The notes under the pieces are model-generated. The model was not told the DNA's origin. It saw nothing but the letters and a program-made list of their open reading frames with translations, and made no database searches. Below are positions 1-12,419 of a stretch of DNA of 64,000 bases, in pieces (within the stretch, counting starts at the first letter, position 1; the number at the start of each line of letters is the position of its first letter). The position numbers and the translations under genes were made by a program. The DNA comes from Arbacia lixula (lineage: Eukaryota > Echinodermata > Echinoidea > Arbacioida > Arbaciidae): NCBI GenBank assembly GCA_963669155.1, contig OZ022585.1:10643378-10707377 (forward strand), in the 5' to 3' direction.

Positions 1-2030
1 CCGATGTTTCTTTATCGACCTTTCATGTTTCTACCACATTGCCGATTTATTCTCAGCGGTATATTTATAACAAACCTCTCCCGGATTGCGTGGGTTGTAT
101 CTTCACCGACTACCTCCCTTAGTAATCGTGATAACAGCCCTATACTACGAAAGGGATCCGACGGGGAATAATCTAAGTTACCATGAACATCCCATTGCAC
201 TGAGGTACACTGGATATCATTGATAGCTCCATGTCATAACCATGAAAGAAGATTGTTGCACCGCTGAGCCATTATAGCCCGTCCACCCGCCCACATCTCG
301 GCAGGCTCTTTGAACGCCAGCTACAAAGCCGCTGTCTCGCGCTGATTGAAAGAAGATGCAATTTATCCTCGCAAACATCAAATCCCCATACTTGACTCCC
401 TCGCGTCTATCTTAAATATTTTCTCCTTCTTCCTGTCAATCTCTACTCTCTTTTTTTTTTTTCACAATCTGGATCTTGAGCTTTCCTCTCTTTTTTCCTC
501 TCTATTTGGCGGAGGGACTCCCTCCTGCGTAAATGAGCGATTGCAATCATGGAATCGGCGGGAAGCTGGCCGGGCCGCGCTTGTCAAGAGACGCTGCCAG
601 TTGACCGCGGGAAGGTTCAAGGGGCTGCGAGGAGGACATGCCGCGCATTACTACATATCTGGGATTGCTGGGGACTATCCTATATCATATCGGCAGCTCG
701 CAATGTAAACAGAGCGGGATTAAATAGCTGGGTCGGTGGAGATCTGTGGCACGTGTTGCTTCTGAAGTCAAGCAAAGCCCCGCTCGGAAAAACAAACGTC
801 CGTTCTCTCCTTGGATGCGTACCGTGCCGCACCGACTCCATCAGCCTTGCTGCGACACTGCGCAGGTGCAAATCGTCAAGTTGTATACCAGAGGAGGGAC
901 GATTCTGTCACAGCGAAACTCACTTTCACTCCGGAGATAAAGCACGACATCCCCTCTCTCCCCCGGGGACATCAACGACCAAACAAGACATCCTGCGTGT
1001 GTCTTCAGGATCCAAGTCTCTTTTCGCCGCTAATGCTCATTCATTCATCCATCCATTCATTCATTCATTCATCCATTCATCCATTCATTCATTTATAAGA
1101 GGCAATCTTGTCTTTCTCAGGCATCCATTCCCGTTGCATCGTTACCATGGCAACACGACCATCCACCCGCGTGGTCCTCAGACATGTCAGAGCAGACTGA
1201 CGACGTCTGTGCGTCTGATACAAGTACAGGTGTGAGTTCTCCTCGCTCGACGTTCACCGATTGGATGTATGCGCTAAAATTGTCGTTGGCGTTTTTCACA
1301 TCAAATCTATCCGAACTTCGCAAAGGCTTGGATTTCCGTAGCTATGTCATTGTCTACCACTGACCCGACTGGACAGATCTCCAGACTCACCACTCATTGA
1401 TGTTAGTTAACTCTGTATGTGTCATTTGAAACAGGAATACACATAACCCACAGTGCAGGGGAGTTTATTTGGCACACCAGCGGTTAAAGGAACACATCAT
1501 ATTATGGCATCACCATACGAAAATCAATCCAAGTAGCTTCAACGATAGTATTATTCTTGTGATGTCTGTCGGACCTTGACTCAAGTGTGGCGATTAACCT
1601 AGAGAATCCGGGCAGCTGTTAATCTTGCAGGACCAGAGGGTATTCGTTGAATTCTACATTATTTTGAATAGGGCATTGATGTTTTGATTCACCTTGAATT
1701 TGAGAGAGCGGATCTCGAGGCATTCCTCTCCACGCAGGTAAGTCCACGCGGTTCAAAGTTCATGTCAATGATATGAACCACTGATATGAACATGTGCCAC
1801 AGTGAGGATTCTAATCCCAAACTATCAGATCGTCAATCGATTCACAACTCCACAAAACCCATACAGACCTGTATATCGGACGCTTGTCTTGTGAAAAAAG
1901 GAAAGAAAGCGTCGTCATGCTTACAGGATATGAGGGCGGGTGCGTCACAAATTCTGCCCATCCAACCAGCGGGAGTAATATGGATCCCGGTAACGTTTCG
2001 CTTGGAAATAAGAACGATGATGGAAAACCG
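1..2030. other. No recognised gene
   Basis: Short frames only on both strands. 530-940 is relatively GC- and CpG-rich, and a CATT microsatellite follows. I cannot assign function. Confidence 0.5.
1031..1096 (+). repeat. (CATT)n-type microsatellite
   Basis: Repeats of cattcatt and catccatt units. Confidence 0.85.
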
Positions 2031-2035
2031 ATCTG

Positions 2036-2300
2036 GGGAGTGTTTCACCAAGCTGTTCTAAAGCTAAGAACGACTTTACGCACGACTGGTTACACTTCAA
2101 TGTGCTACATGAAATACCACACTGTGTTCCTATTTTAACATAGTGGGAGTTAATTTCCAAAAATCCTTATCATATTTAATCCTAATCATCATAGCTGATG
2201 GGAATCAAATCATTGGGAATCTCAATTAGCACACGAAAGGGTAACCAGTCGTGCCTTAAATCGTTCTTAGCTTAAGAACAGCTGTGTGAAACACCGCTCC
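2036..2300. mobile_element. Foldback MITE
   Basis: The left arm (ggagtgtttcaccaagctg and on) is complementary to the right arm ending gtgtgaaacaccgctcc. The arms are about 55 nt with a few mismatches. Confidence 0.75.
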
Positions 2301-2464
2301 TGATGTGACTGCGGAAAGCGCATTCGATTGTCTGAATTGTTAGTAGGAATCGCCTCAAAGTTACGGAAGGGGATCCTTATTCATCATCATTCTTGTACTG
2401 GTGTATGCACTATATATTCGTTATCATACACACCCTACGCTAGTGCGTGATCCGCCGCTAGTTA

Positions 2465-2916
2465 GTTCACCCTGACATTAATTTGTTTAAACAAAAACGG
2501 ACACATGAAAGAAACATAGAAGTGAAGGTTTGAGGAAAATTCGTCAAAGATAAGAAAGTTATGATCTCTTAAAAATGTATTTTTATGACGTCACATACGA
2601 GGTGCTTTCTCATTATGCTATCTGCAATTTCTCGAAAATGTGCATTTTCTCAAAAAAATATGCGCCCTTTTACCTGTGCTTTAGATGCATTATTAGAAGT
2701 ACGTTTTTACACACATAACTATGTGAAAAAATTATTCATTCTTAAAAATCAGAAAAATAGCAACATATGGAATCATACAGCACACAACTTGAGAGAGCAG
2801 CTCGCACGTGACGTCACAAATTGAAAGTTTAAAAGATCATAACTTTCTTACCATTTGACCTTCACTTCTATGTTTCCTTCATATTTCTGCTTTTGTTGAA
2901 ACCAACTTAACTCAAC
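2465..2916. mobile_element. CRE-bearing foldback element, copy 1
   Basis: Long inverted arms run from gttcaccctgacattaat to accaacttaactcaac. Each arm carries gtgaaggtt...cgtcaaa and TGACGTCA, a CREB-type palindrome. Same family as 26422, 29567 and 60733. Confidence 0.8.
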
Positions 2917-3448
2917 TTCACTGAGCTCTTGTTGCGCTATATCGTTTATAGAGGGCGCTGCGTTCGGCGGCGATCCTATCAGCCCCACCCCCAAGATAGG
3001 TAAAACTTCGATAGTCGCGATATTGCGCACGTGCATGTGTGTGAGCATTGTAGCGTTGCCATCCGACCAAACCTTCGTGTATCTTCGGCCAACTTCGTGG
3101 GGTTCGATCTGATCATGTTACCAGTCCGACGAGCACGTAACGCGCGTGAGCGATATGTACAGGTCAACGAGTCTTTTGCAAAGCGCGTGCGCACTTCTAA
3201 TCCCAATCGGTACTGACCACTAATCCCTACACTGGGGAGATCAGTGGTACTGACGAGCGTGCACCTTTAACGGTGAGGGATAGTAGTGGTACTGATCGCG
3301 GAACCCGTAATGATGGCTGGGACGTTGTGCAATGACCACGGGTCCTATCGTCCATTTAGGAACCATTTCACAATGATACAGTCAGTGAAATCACAATAGG
3401 CCAGGACCCGTGGTGACGACACAACGAGCGCTTTACCACCTCTCAATA

Positions 3449-3905
3449 CAGGGTGTCACTTTTGCAGGTCAAAAATTAAAACGTTCTAAAAAACTACGGA
3501 AAGTGGAAGAAGATACTGTATCAGAACTTCCCCTCCAATAATAGAATTGGAAATGACTGTAAGCGGAATTTTAGCGATCGCTAGATTTTTAGGAGGTTTT
3601 GGGCGGGTCGTCCGAAACTTATATCTTTGAGGCCGGAGACCGCAGTGCGCTATGATCCGCATCGATCCGATCCACGGTGCACATAATAATCAATGGGAAC
3701 AATGCACGCATCGTGTACTAAGAGAAACAATGCGTTTATGAATGTAGACTATGCTCGCTGCGGTCCAAACGTGAAAAGGATAGTTTTTTCACTTTTCCTG
3801 AAAATATTCGTGAAGCTATGACTGTGAGATTTCATACATGATAGTGTTCGGGTGTACTGCCGATTCCTGCCGAGTTGCATGGATTTTGCAAATGGGACAC
3901 TCTGT
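3449..3905 (+). repeat. Interspersed repeat family G, copy 1
   Basis: Shares with 6412-6820 the order cttttgcaggtc, gaagaaga, acttccc, gcgctatgatccgcatcgat, cacttttcctgaaaat and gcaaatgggacactctgt. Reverse fragments lie at 28270-28566, 43535-43612 and 55970-56105. Confidence 0.7.
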
Positions 3906-3909
3906 CTTT

Positions 3910-6380
3910 AACGTTGATCCGCGCAGGCGAAATCACACGTGGTGCCCAGACCTTTAAGCTAGCTTTCCCGCAACTTAGAGTTCCGAAACCATATTGGCTT
4001 ATCCTTTGAAGCTTAGGGATAACCACCCACCCCAACACCCACCCCAACACCCACCCTTTATTCAAACTATCTGGTCCAAATTCCTAAAGTCACCATTATT
4101 ACGAAGAAAAACTATTTTATGTAGCAGATGCTGCTTCCATACTCAAACATACAAAACCATGAAAAACCTCCGTCTATAAGAATGAATCACAATATTTTTC
4201 GTCCGAACGTTTAGTGTTGATGAGTTTGGATTTGCGAGCTTTGGCGAAATGTGGAATGCCGAGACGTCATAATTACGAATCTGACTTAACTCATTAATAT
4301 GATATTGAAAGAAACGGTTGATTATGAATCCTAGTATCATAGCAATATCATTATAATAGCAGTTTAAACATGAGTTCGTTTTCCCGTGTCCTAACATGAA
4401 TATTCGATAAGGATTCCGATAAATCGAAAAATACGAATATAATGTACAAAGAAAAGTGCACTCGGCGGTTTCAGACGATTAGTTCACGATCAGTTTATTG
4501 CACCTTTCTGGGCTCAGGATATGTTGGGGGGGGGGGGGGGTGTCTTTGGGCGTTTGTCTTATTCAGAAGGTGGATTACCAGTGAAAGTTTCCCGCCATTC
4601 GGGAAGTACTTTCACTGCAATCTGTATCCGCGGGGTCCGCGACCACAACATCAGTGTTCCTCCAGAGCTACCTCCGTCAAAAAGCACACAGGCTCTCAAA
4701 GCCCCGCTCCGAGCTCCGGCCCATACCATCTCCGATCCCTACCGCCCTATTTGTACCCTCTTTGATAAATTTCGGGGGCTGCGTTTACTTTGTTTCAAAG
4801 AAAAATAGAGGCTAGGGAGAAGAGAGGGGCCGGTAATGGATCCCGCCACGCCTTTTTGTTCGCCTAAATCGACTCCGGGGTCGGGGCAGCTTTGATGTTG
4901 CTCCAACTCTCTTTCTCTTTCTCCCTCTCGCTGCCTTGATGGCCAAATCTGTTATTGTATGACCCATTTCTTACCGATGTACTTTGCCTAACTGCTCCTT
5001 ACGCGTTTCATTTCGTCGCGCTGGTTCTGATTTCCGCCGACTTGATGGAGATGTAGAGCGAGAGATGGAGGGAGAGAGTTGTGAGAAAAGGCATAAGCAA
5101 GAGAGATCCTGAGCCTCATTCTTTCTGACAAAACATCATACATGAAACTTCCGTCTTCATTAGTTATCTCGGACACTTTTTCAATCTCGTCTGTCCATTA
5201 ATACGTCTCAGACACGGATAGCAAGACGTGTGTATACAACGTGTCTTTTAAATGTTTTTGAATGTTTCCATGGTGAGAGTGTACTATTAAATACTATTTA
5301 GTAAAACTTTCGGTAACATCACGTGGTTGCATTCTTTCGAATAATTGACCAACTTATGGGGTAAAGAAAGGAGAAGGAAAGTGAAAAAGAGGAGAGGTGA
5401 TTTTTATATTTTATAACACTTACACAAGACTATTTTTAGCTTTAGGTTTCGGTGTTTTAAGCCGAAATAAATGGAATGAAATGGAGGTAGAAGAGGGTGG
5501 GTGGTGATTCGGAGTTGTGAACTAGTCACAAAGTAGTTATAACAAGAAAAAAGGGAGAAAGAAATTAGAAAAGTGTGGAGAAGTTCTCGTAAGTTTTGCA
5601 AATAACTATAGGTTTCTTTCAAAATCTGAAAGAGAGAGAGTATCAGTCTCGACGTTTCGGGAAGTGTGTTCTGTCCGTCATCCGGTAATACACACCGTAT
5701 TCCACACAGAAGTAGATTTACAAGTGTACAAAGGGTTAATAAAATCAATCAAGGATCAATTTCCATACAACCCCACGTCGTTTCCTCTTCACTTTTGTTT
5801 TTATTTTCTTCTTAATTTCCTTCTTGCCCTGTTTGATTATAATCTATTACGTCAACATTATTTTCAGTCGGACGTAACAGCCCGACTTAATTAATCTGAG
5901 AGGGTGTAAAAATAAGACGACTGTTCAGTATCCCGTTGCACAAAATGTTGGCATTTTATAATCATGTACCTTGACGGCAGACATGACCAAATTTTGTGAA
6001 AATATTGCATGAACCACAGAAATAACGTATAAGCGTATATCTATTTTTTGAAATGTGAATCTTAGCAGTGACGTAAATTCAACACAATTAAAAGCGTGAA
6101 CACATACTAACATGGACTTATGCTTTCATTCGTTTCAAGCTTAGCTTTTTTTCAAATACAAGTGACAACCTTTCCAATCGCATACATTCTCATTTGTCAT
6201 AGTCATTTCAAAAAGCTGCATAATATAATCGTTATATTCATGCCAATCTGGTTGATGGAACTGTTCATCTACAGAAACATAATAATCTTTGATATGTCAA
6301 AGAGGCTAGCAAGCTCGAAAATCATGGTCTTCCTAAAGAAGAAGGCCATCAACCATTACAGGATTGCTCGTAGTAAACTT
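3910..6380. other. No recognised gene
   Basis: Contains a 16-G run at 4524-4539, a CpG-bearing block at 4600-4800 and AT-rich sequence. No frame looks like a known protein and no splice-linked exons were seen. Confidence 0.5.
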
Positions 6381-6411
6381 GATTCTACACGCCTTCGTGT
6401 GTATCTTCAAG

Positions 6412-6820
6412 ACAGGCTGTCCCTTTTGCAGGTCATTATTTAAAACACGGAAAAAATGGAAGAAGACTTCCCTCCCAATATACGTGTAAACTGGCTTTGA
6501 GCGAGATTTTGAGGAGGTTTTGGGCGAGTCGTCCGACACCTATATCCTAACGACCGGAGTCCACTTTGCGCTGTGGTCCGCATCGATCCGCTCCACAATA
6601 CATGCGTTCAATGGGAGCAATGCCCGCATCGCGCGCTTGCAGGGACAGTACGATGAATGTAGACTATGGTCAGCCCGCTTCAAAATTAAGCAAGGATAGT
6701 TTTTCACTTTTCCTGAAAATGTTCGTGTAGTTATAACTGAGATTTCATACACGATATCGTTAGGGTATACTGCTGATTCCCGCCGAGTTCCACGACATTT
6801 GCAAATGGGATACTCTGTAT
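6412..6820 (+). repeat. Interspersed repeat family G, copy 2
   Basis: Colinear with 3449-3905 from cccttttgcaggtcatt to gcaaatgggatactctgt. Confidence 0.7.
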
Positions 6821-6859
6821 TTGACATACTATGTGATGATGCGATCCTTAGATACACAT

Positions 6860-6940
6860 GTGGAGGTATCGTGGTAGGGACCGTAGGGTTGGTGTGAACT
6901 ATTACTCAGGCCTTAGGTTCAAGCCCCATTGAGATTGCAA
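6860..6940 (+). other. Possible tRNA-derived SINE relic
   Basis: A B-box-like ggttcaagcccc at 6916 follows an A-box-like gtggtagggaccgtagg at about tRNA spacing. No clover-leaf can be drawn with confidence. Confidence 0.3.
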
Positions 6941-7051
6941 TAGTGGCACAGTCGGACTTGTTTCATTGAACATGAAAGTACCAATCATTCCAATGATGAT
7001 TGTGACCAATATTTGACACGGATTATGGACAAGCACATCACGTGCCTCCTC

Positions 7052-7253
7052 TTGTGTTCGAGTTTGTCGAGCACTGAAACCTTCTGGCGTTACAATTCAA
7101 GAGACAAGAAAGGATAAAATATAAAAATAGATTAATCTCACATTATTTTTTTGTGTGTTCGAGTTTGTCGAGCTCTGAAAACTTCTGGCGTTACAATCTA
7201 AGAGACAAGAAAGGACAAAATATGAAAAATCGATTAATCTCATATAAATTTTT
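7052..7253 (+). repeat. Two tandem ~101-bp units
   Basis: gtgttcgagtttgtcgagc...cttctggcgttacaat...agagacaagaaagga occurs twice with a few differences. Confidence 0.85.
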
Positions 7254-7259
7254 GTTACA

Positions 7260-9020
7260 AATTTCTCGTACAATGCCTATAAGAGAACCTCTCGGTCATT
7301 GACTTGTCAGTGTGTTATTCATTCTCACAACTTAAACATACCGTGCGCGATTTCTCACGCTAATCACATACATCTGCATTGTCAAATTTTATAGGCACAC
7401 TATAACCATTTTATTGCGTATTATTCGGCGCGAATGTATGATTTGTGTTCACTTGATTCACCACTGGAACGGTTTTTATTCATATCATAAGCTTCATTTA
7501 CCACGTAAAATGTCGAGGAGAAGTGCGTCGTGATATTGTTGCTGTTGTTTGTAGTGCATGTGTTCAATGGGTACGATCATGCACATGACGTCATTTTAAA
7601 GGTGCGTTCACATATTTGCCGCTAATTCCGTTTGGCGTTTGCCGCCTTGAGGTAGTAGGTTGAGTTTAACGCCCCGGAGAAGCAAGCAAGCGATTGTCAA
7701 ACACCAAGACGGTTAACATGCCTCGTCTGAGTGAGAAAAAATAACCATTTCGCAAGATCCGATAGGATTGTAATGATGGCATGTGTTAGCGGTAAACCCC
7801 TTCCATGGACATGTGGACGTGGCTTAATGGAGCCATATTTCGACAGTAGTTTTGGCCCCAGCAGCTCCCATTCTCTAGCCCTGCGACGAGGCCAGGCCAG
7901 GCCAGGCCGGCCCACAATCGTGTTTCTGGGGTAATGCAGTCAGGGGAAATCATAGAACGCACCCCGTGGGAAAAGCGAAACACGCCTGTCTTGACAGCTA
8001 CACAACTCGGCACGCGCTCTCCAAAATATCAATTTGGATTGACTTTCGCGTTGCGCGGCGAACCCGGCCAAGATCAAAGCCCTCTCCCCGAACCATCGAA
8101 ATGGCTCCGAAATTCTCCGTCATTATCGCTGCCCATATCGGGGCTGATAAAGCCCTCGACAATAACGCGAAGTGACAGTTATTCTTCAAATTATTATTTT
8201 TGGTTCTGTAAACACAATATTAAACGGCCATCGCGGATCAAGAAAGGGGGAGAGGGGGAGAGAGAGGAGGGAAACGTCTTTTGAGGGACCGTTCGACTAT
8301 TAGGGTTTAGTTACACAGAAACGCAGTGGGAAGCGGGCCCGTGTGGAGTGTGCGCTCTTCCCGTTGGCATACAGACGCCTTGAGGCTACCGTAGGTCGTA
8401 CGGCCAGACCATTGCCATGACAACACATACCCGAGTGATGACATCCATACAAATATGAAATATAGGCCTCCTGATAGCAAAGGTTCATGCTACTAACGAT
8501 AATCTTTTAAACAAAGTCATATCGTACGCAAAGTGTGTAAGTAAACGCCTAGAGCGAAACGATACAGATGGATGTTGACATTCGTTACCAAGGTTACGTG
8601 TACAAACTGCAGAAGCCAGATACAGTGTAGTTTGCTTATTGTTTTCCATGTTTCAAACAAAACAAATTTGATTTCGTAGATAATGTGTTTTCGCAACCAA
8701 AAATATGGATGCTGATGATTCTACTATAGATTTGATCTGTTAACAGAAAAAAAAAAATGTTGGTTCTTATTATTTTCTAATCCCTGCCCTCAAAAGAAAT
8801 ATTGTTTAACATCTTTCATCTAGAATGAACTGAAAGATTTCTTTGAAACAGAATTATGTTGTATAAAATGATAGCATCGTATCGTCGTCCTGCCATCCCC
8901 ACTTTTGTATTATTTTATCATTATCACGATCATATCAACTTCATCAGATCATAAGTGCTATTGTCAACTTTGTCACCTGTTTGTGGTAAGATTATGGATA
9001 TGTAGGCAACAGTAAAAAAA
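7260..9020. other. No recognised gene
   Basis: Moderately CpG-rich at 7680-8120, with overlapping short frames in several phases and no family resemblance. Confidence 0.5.
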
Positions 9021-9021
9021 A

Positions 9022-10662
9022 AACGAGACATACTTGTGGACAAGTATAAGGTGGTCTGCATTGGCAAATTCATGCACTGACATGGGCTAGAAAATGCACG
9101 GTGATATGGACCTTCAATCGTGACACCATCTATTCATAAGCAATCAGAGACTCCGCTCAAGAAAGCTCATAGCGCACCTACAATGTCTACTAACGTACAT
9201 TTCAGAGACATGCCTAAATGGTTACATGTATATTGTGCTAACATGTAATTAATAGCCACGTAAGATAAAGGGGCGAGAGAAAACGAATGGGAAAGAAAAT
9301 CTCAAAGAGAAAGACAAAGTGAAGGATAGAACAGAAGAAGATGGCAAAAGAAACATTGTAAAAGGAATGCGAAAATTTACCCTACCCACTCCAGGAATCG
9401 AACCGGGGGCCTCGAGATCTTAAAACGCGGCGCCTTACCAATTGAGCCACACATCTTCCCATTCACTTAACACGTAATGCCCAGCAGGGGCTAGAATGAT
9501 TAAGAAATTGATATTCAAGATGAAATTTCGCCATGATCGCGACATCTGATTGAAAAATAAAGATGACGTCCCCGAAAGCTAGTAGACTCAGCTACAACAT
9601 ACTAAAATTTCAGAGTAACAGAATTGAACATAAGCGAGATACAGCTCCTAGAAGATCGTCATGTCATTTAATAAATACCCCTTCCATTGACATAACACGT
9701 ACTTACGATCGATTTTGACATTAATGTCTATAATCAAATTCATACCATGAAGATAGAATCCTATTGAAATATTAGGGCTACTTTCTCATAGAGCAATGTC
9801 TCAGCTATCACATACTGAAATTTGGAACAAAATTGACCAAAGATTACTGAGATACGCAAGAACGGGTAAAAAAGTTTATGACGTCATACATGAAAATTGA
9901 TTTTTTCGATTCATATGGCAATATGATGACGTTACGATGTATTTAACGACCAAATGGGACATGAAATAGCATCTACAGTTCCCACTCTTTCAAAATATGA
10001 AAAAAAAATTGGGGGTCACCAGCCATTCTGAGGAGCTATGGCCGATTGAAGGTGGTCATGTTTTTGCACACAAAAACGTATTGACGCACGCGCGGACTTT
10101 GAACTTTGACGCACCCGCACGACCTTATTATTGCATAGAAATGGCTCAAAATTTCAGGATGTGTTATTTGCAGTGTCAGAAACATGAATCTAGTGAAAAA
10201 ACGGTTTTCCGACGTTGTGTTTGCTAAACGCACGGAAAAACGCGCGCGCGCGCGCGTACGCGCGGAAATTTGAAAAATGCTAGAAATGGCATCAAACATA
10301 TGCAAAACAATTTCTAGTTGATTTGGAGCATTTTTTTATTTTACGCGCGCGTTAATGCACTAACGTACGCGTACGCGCGCGTTTTTTTTCATTGAAATTA
10401 ATTGTCTTGTCATTAATTATATACATGCCAAATTTCATTACACAGAGATGAACGGTTTTAGAGCTACATGAAATAATAGGTTTTCATTAAATTGCTCGTG
10501 CATGACGTCACGATTACGTAATGACCTTGAAAATGTTCCTGTGACATGTTCACATATATACCTATACATGATGAACATTTGATGAAACATGGTCCATGCA
10601 TTGTTGAGATATCCATGTCACAAAAAATAGGAATAAAAATAAATAATAATAATAATAATAAT
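9022..10662. mobile_element. 1.64-kb repeat with internal tRNA-like promoter, copy 1
   Basis: Begins aacgagacatacttgtggac, in which ATACTTGT-GG-ACAAGTAT is a perfect hairpin. A minus-strand tRNA-like segment lies at about 9383-9456, followed by the family body and a (CG)n-rich part at 10230-10390. It ends in AAT repeats that abut the next copy. No protein frame of note. Class unresolved: hairpins near both ends suggest a Helitron-like element, but I cannot show it. Confidence 0.75.
9383..9456 (-). other. tRNA-like Pol III promoter segment inside the 1.64-kb repeat
   Basis: On the minus strand an A box (TGGCTCAATTGGTAAGG) and a perfect B box (GGTTCGATTCC) lie at tRNA spacing. The acceptor arms do not pair and the D stem is poor, so this is a tRNA-derived promoter and not a working tRNA gene. 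Equivalent segments are at 11008-11083 and 19345-19417. Confidence 0.7.
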
Positions 10663-12412
10663 AACGAGACATACTTGTGGACAAGTATCAGGTGGTCTGC
10701 ATTGGCAAATTCATGCACAGACATGGGCTGGAAAATGCACGGTGAACTATAGACCTTCATTCGTGACACCAACTATCCATAAGCAATGTGAGACAGCGCT
10801 CAAGAAAGCTCATAGGGCACCTATTATACTAAAATTTCAGAGAATTTCCTAAATGGTAACATGTTTATGCTAACGTGATTAATAGTCATGTAAGAGAATG
10901 GGGTGAGGGAAAAAAGAATTGGAAAGAAAATCTCAAAGAGAATGACAAAGTGAGGCATAGAACAGAAGAAGATGGCAAAATAAACATTGCAAAAGGAATG
11001 CAAAAGTTGACCCTACCCACGCCAGGAATCGAACCGGGGGCCTCGAGATCTTAAAACGGCGCCTTACCTATTGAGCCACAAATCTTCCCATTCACTTAAC
11101 ACGTAATGCCCAGCAGGGGCTAGAATGATTAAGAAATCGATATTCAAGCTGAAATTTCACCATGATCCCGACATCTGATTAAAAAATGGAGACAACGTTC
11201 CGGAAAGCTCGTAGACTCAGCTACAACATACTGAAATTTCAGAGTGAAAGCTTGACATATTAGTGAGATACATCTCCTAGAAGCTCGTCATGTCATTTCA
11301 TAAATACCACTTCCATTGACATAACACGGAAGTGCGATTTTGACATTCATGCGTATAATGAAATTTACACCGTGAAGACGTCATCAAAATGAAAAATGAA
11401 GGCAACTCCTACTATGGAGCGAGGTCTCAGCTACAACATACTGAAATTTGGGAGAAAATTGACCATGAATTACTGAGATACACAAAAGCGGGTAAAAAAG
11501 TTCATGACGTCATACATGAAAAATCATTTTTTCGATTCATATGGCAATATGATGACATCAACATAAATTTAAAAGGTAAATCGAACATTAAATCACATCT
11601 ACATTTCCCACTCTTTCAGAATATTGAAAAAAAATTGGGGGTCACCGGCCATTCTGAAGAGCTATGGCCGATTGAAGGTAGTCATGTTTTTTGCAATATT
11701 TGCACACAAAAACGTATTGACGCACGCGCAGACTTTGAACTTTGACGCACCCGCACGACCTTGTTATTGCATGGAAATGGCTCAAAATGACAGGATGTGT
11801 TGTATGTAGTGTCAGTAACATGAATCCAGTAAAAAAACAGAATTTTGACGTTTTGTTCGCGTTACGCACGAAAAAACGCGCGAACGCGCGCGCACGCGCG
11901 GAAATTTTTGAAATGCTAGAAATGGCCTGAAACATATGCAAAACAATTTTGAGTTGATTTGGAGCATTTTAAAATTTTGCGCGCGCGTTTTTGCACTAAC
12001 GTACGCGTACGCGCGCGTTTTTTTTCAATGAAATTAATTAGCTACTCATTAATTATATGCATGTCAAATTTCATTACACAGAGATGACCAGTTCTAGAGC
12101 TACATGAGGTAATAGTTTTTCATTAAACTGCTCGTAGATGACGTCACGATGACGTCATGACCTTGAAAATGTTGCTGTAACATGTTCACATATATGTCCA
12201 TACATGATGAACATTTCATGAAATATGGCTTATGCATTGTTGAGATATCCATGTCACAAAAATTTGGAATAAAAATAAATAAATAAATAATAAAGAAAGA
12301 AAATTCTAACGAAATTAAGAGGTGATCTGTCGTTGGCGACAGACCACCTAATAAAGAAAGAAAATTCGGACAAAAACAAGAGGTGATCTGCCATGGCATG
12401 GCAGACCACCTA
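10663..12412. mobile_element. 1.64-kb repeat, copy 2, head-to-tail with copy 1
   Basis: Same order of parts as copy 1, with the tRNA-like segment at about 11008-11083 and the CG tract at 11875-12020. Here the full end is present: two 61-bp units (12290-12412), each finishing in a hairpin of the type aggtgatctg...cagaccacct. Confidence 0.75.
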
Positions 12413-12419
12413 AAAACCA

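Noticed and set aside
12-200. 62-codon minus-strand frame at the window edge as an exon
   Set aside because: No family resemblance and no clear splice sites.
9383-9456. Functional tRNA gene (also at 11008-11083 and 19345-19417)
   Set aside because: The acceptor and D stems do not pair, and the segment is part of a dispersed repeat.
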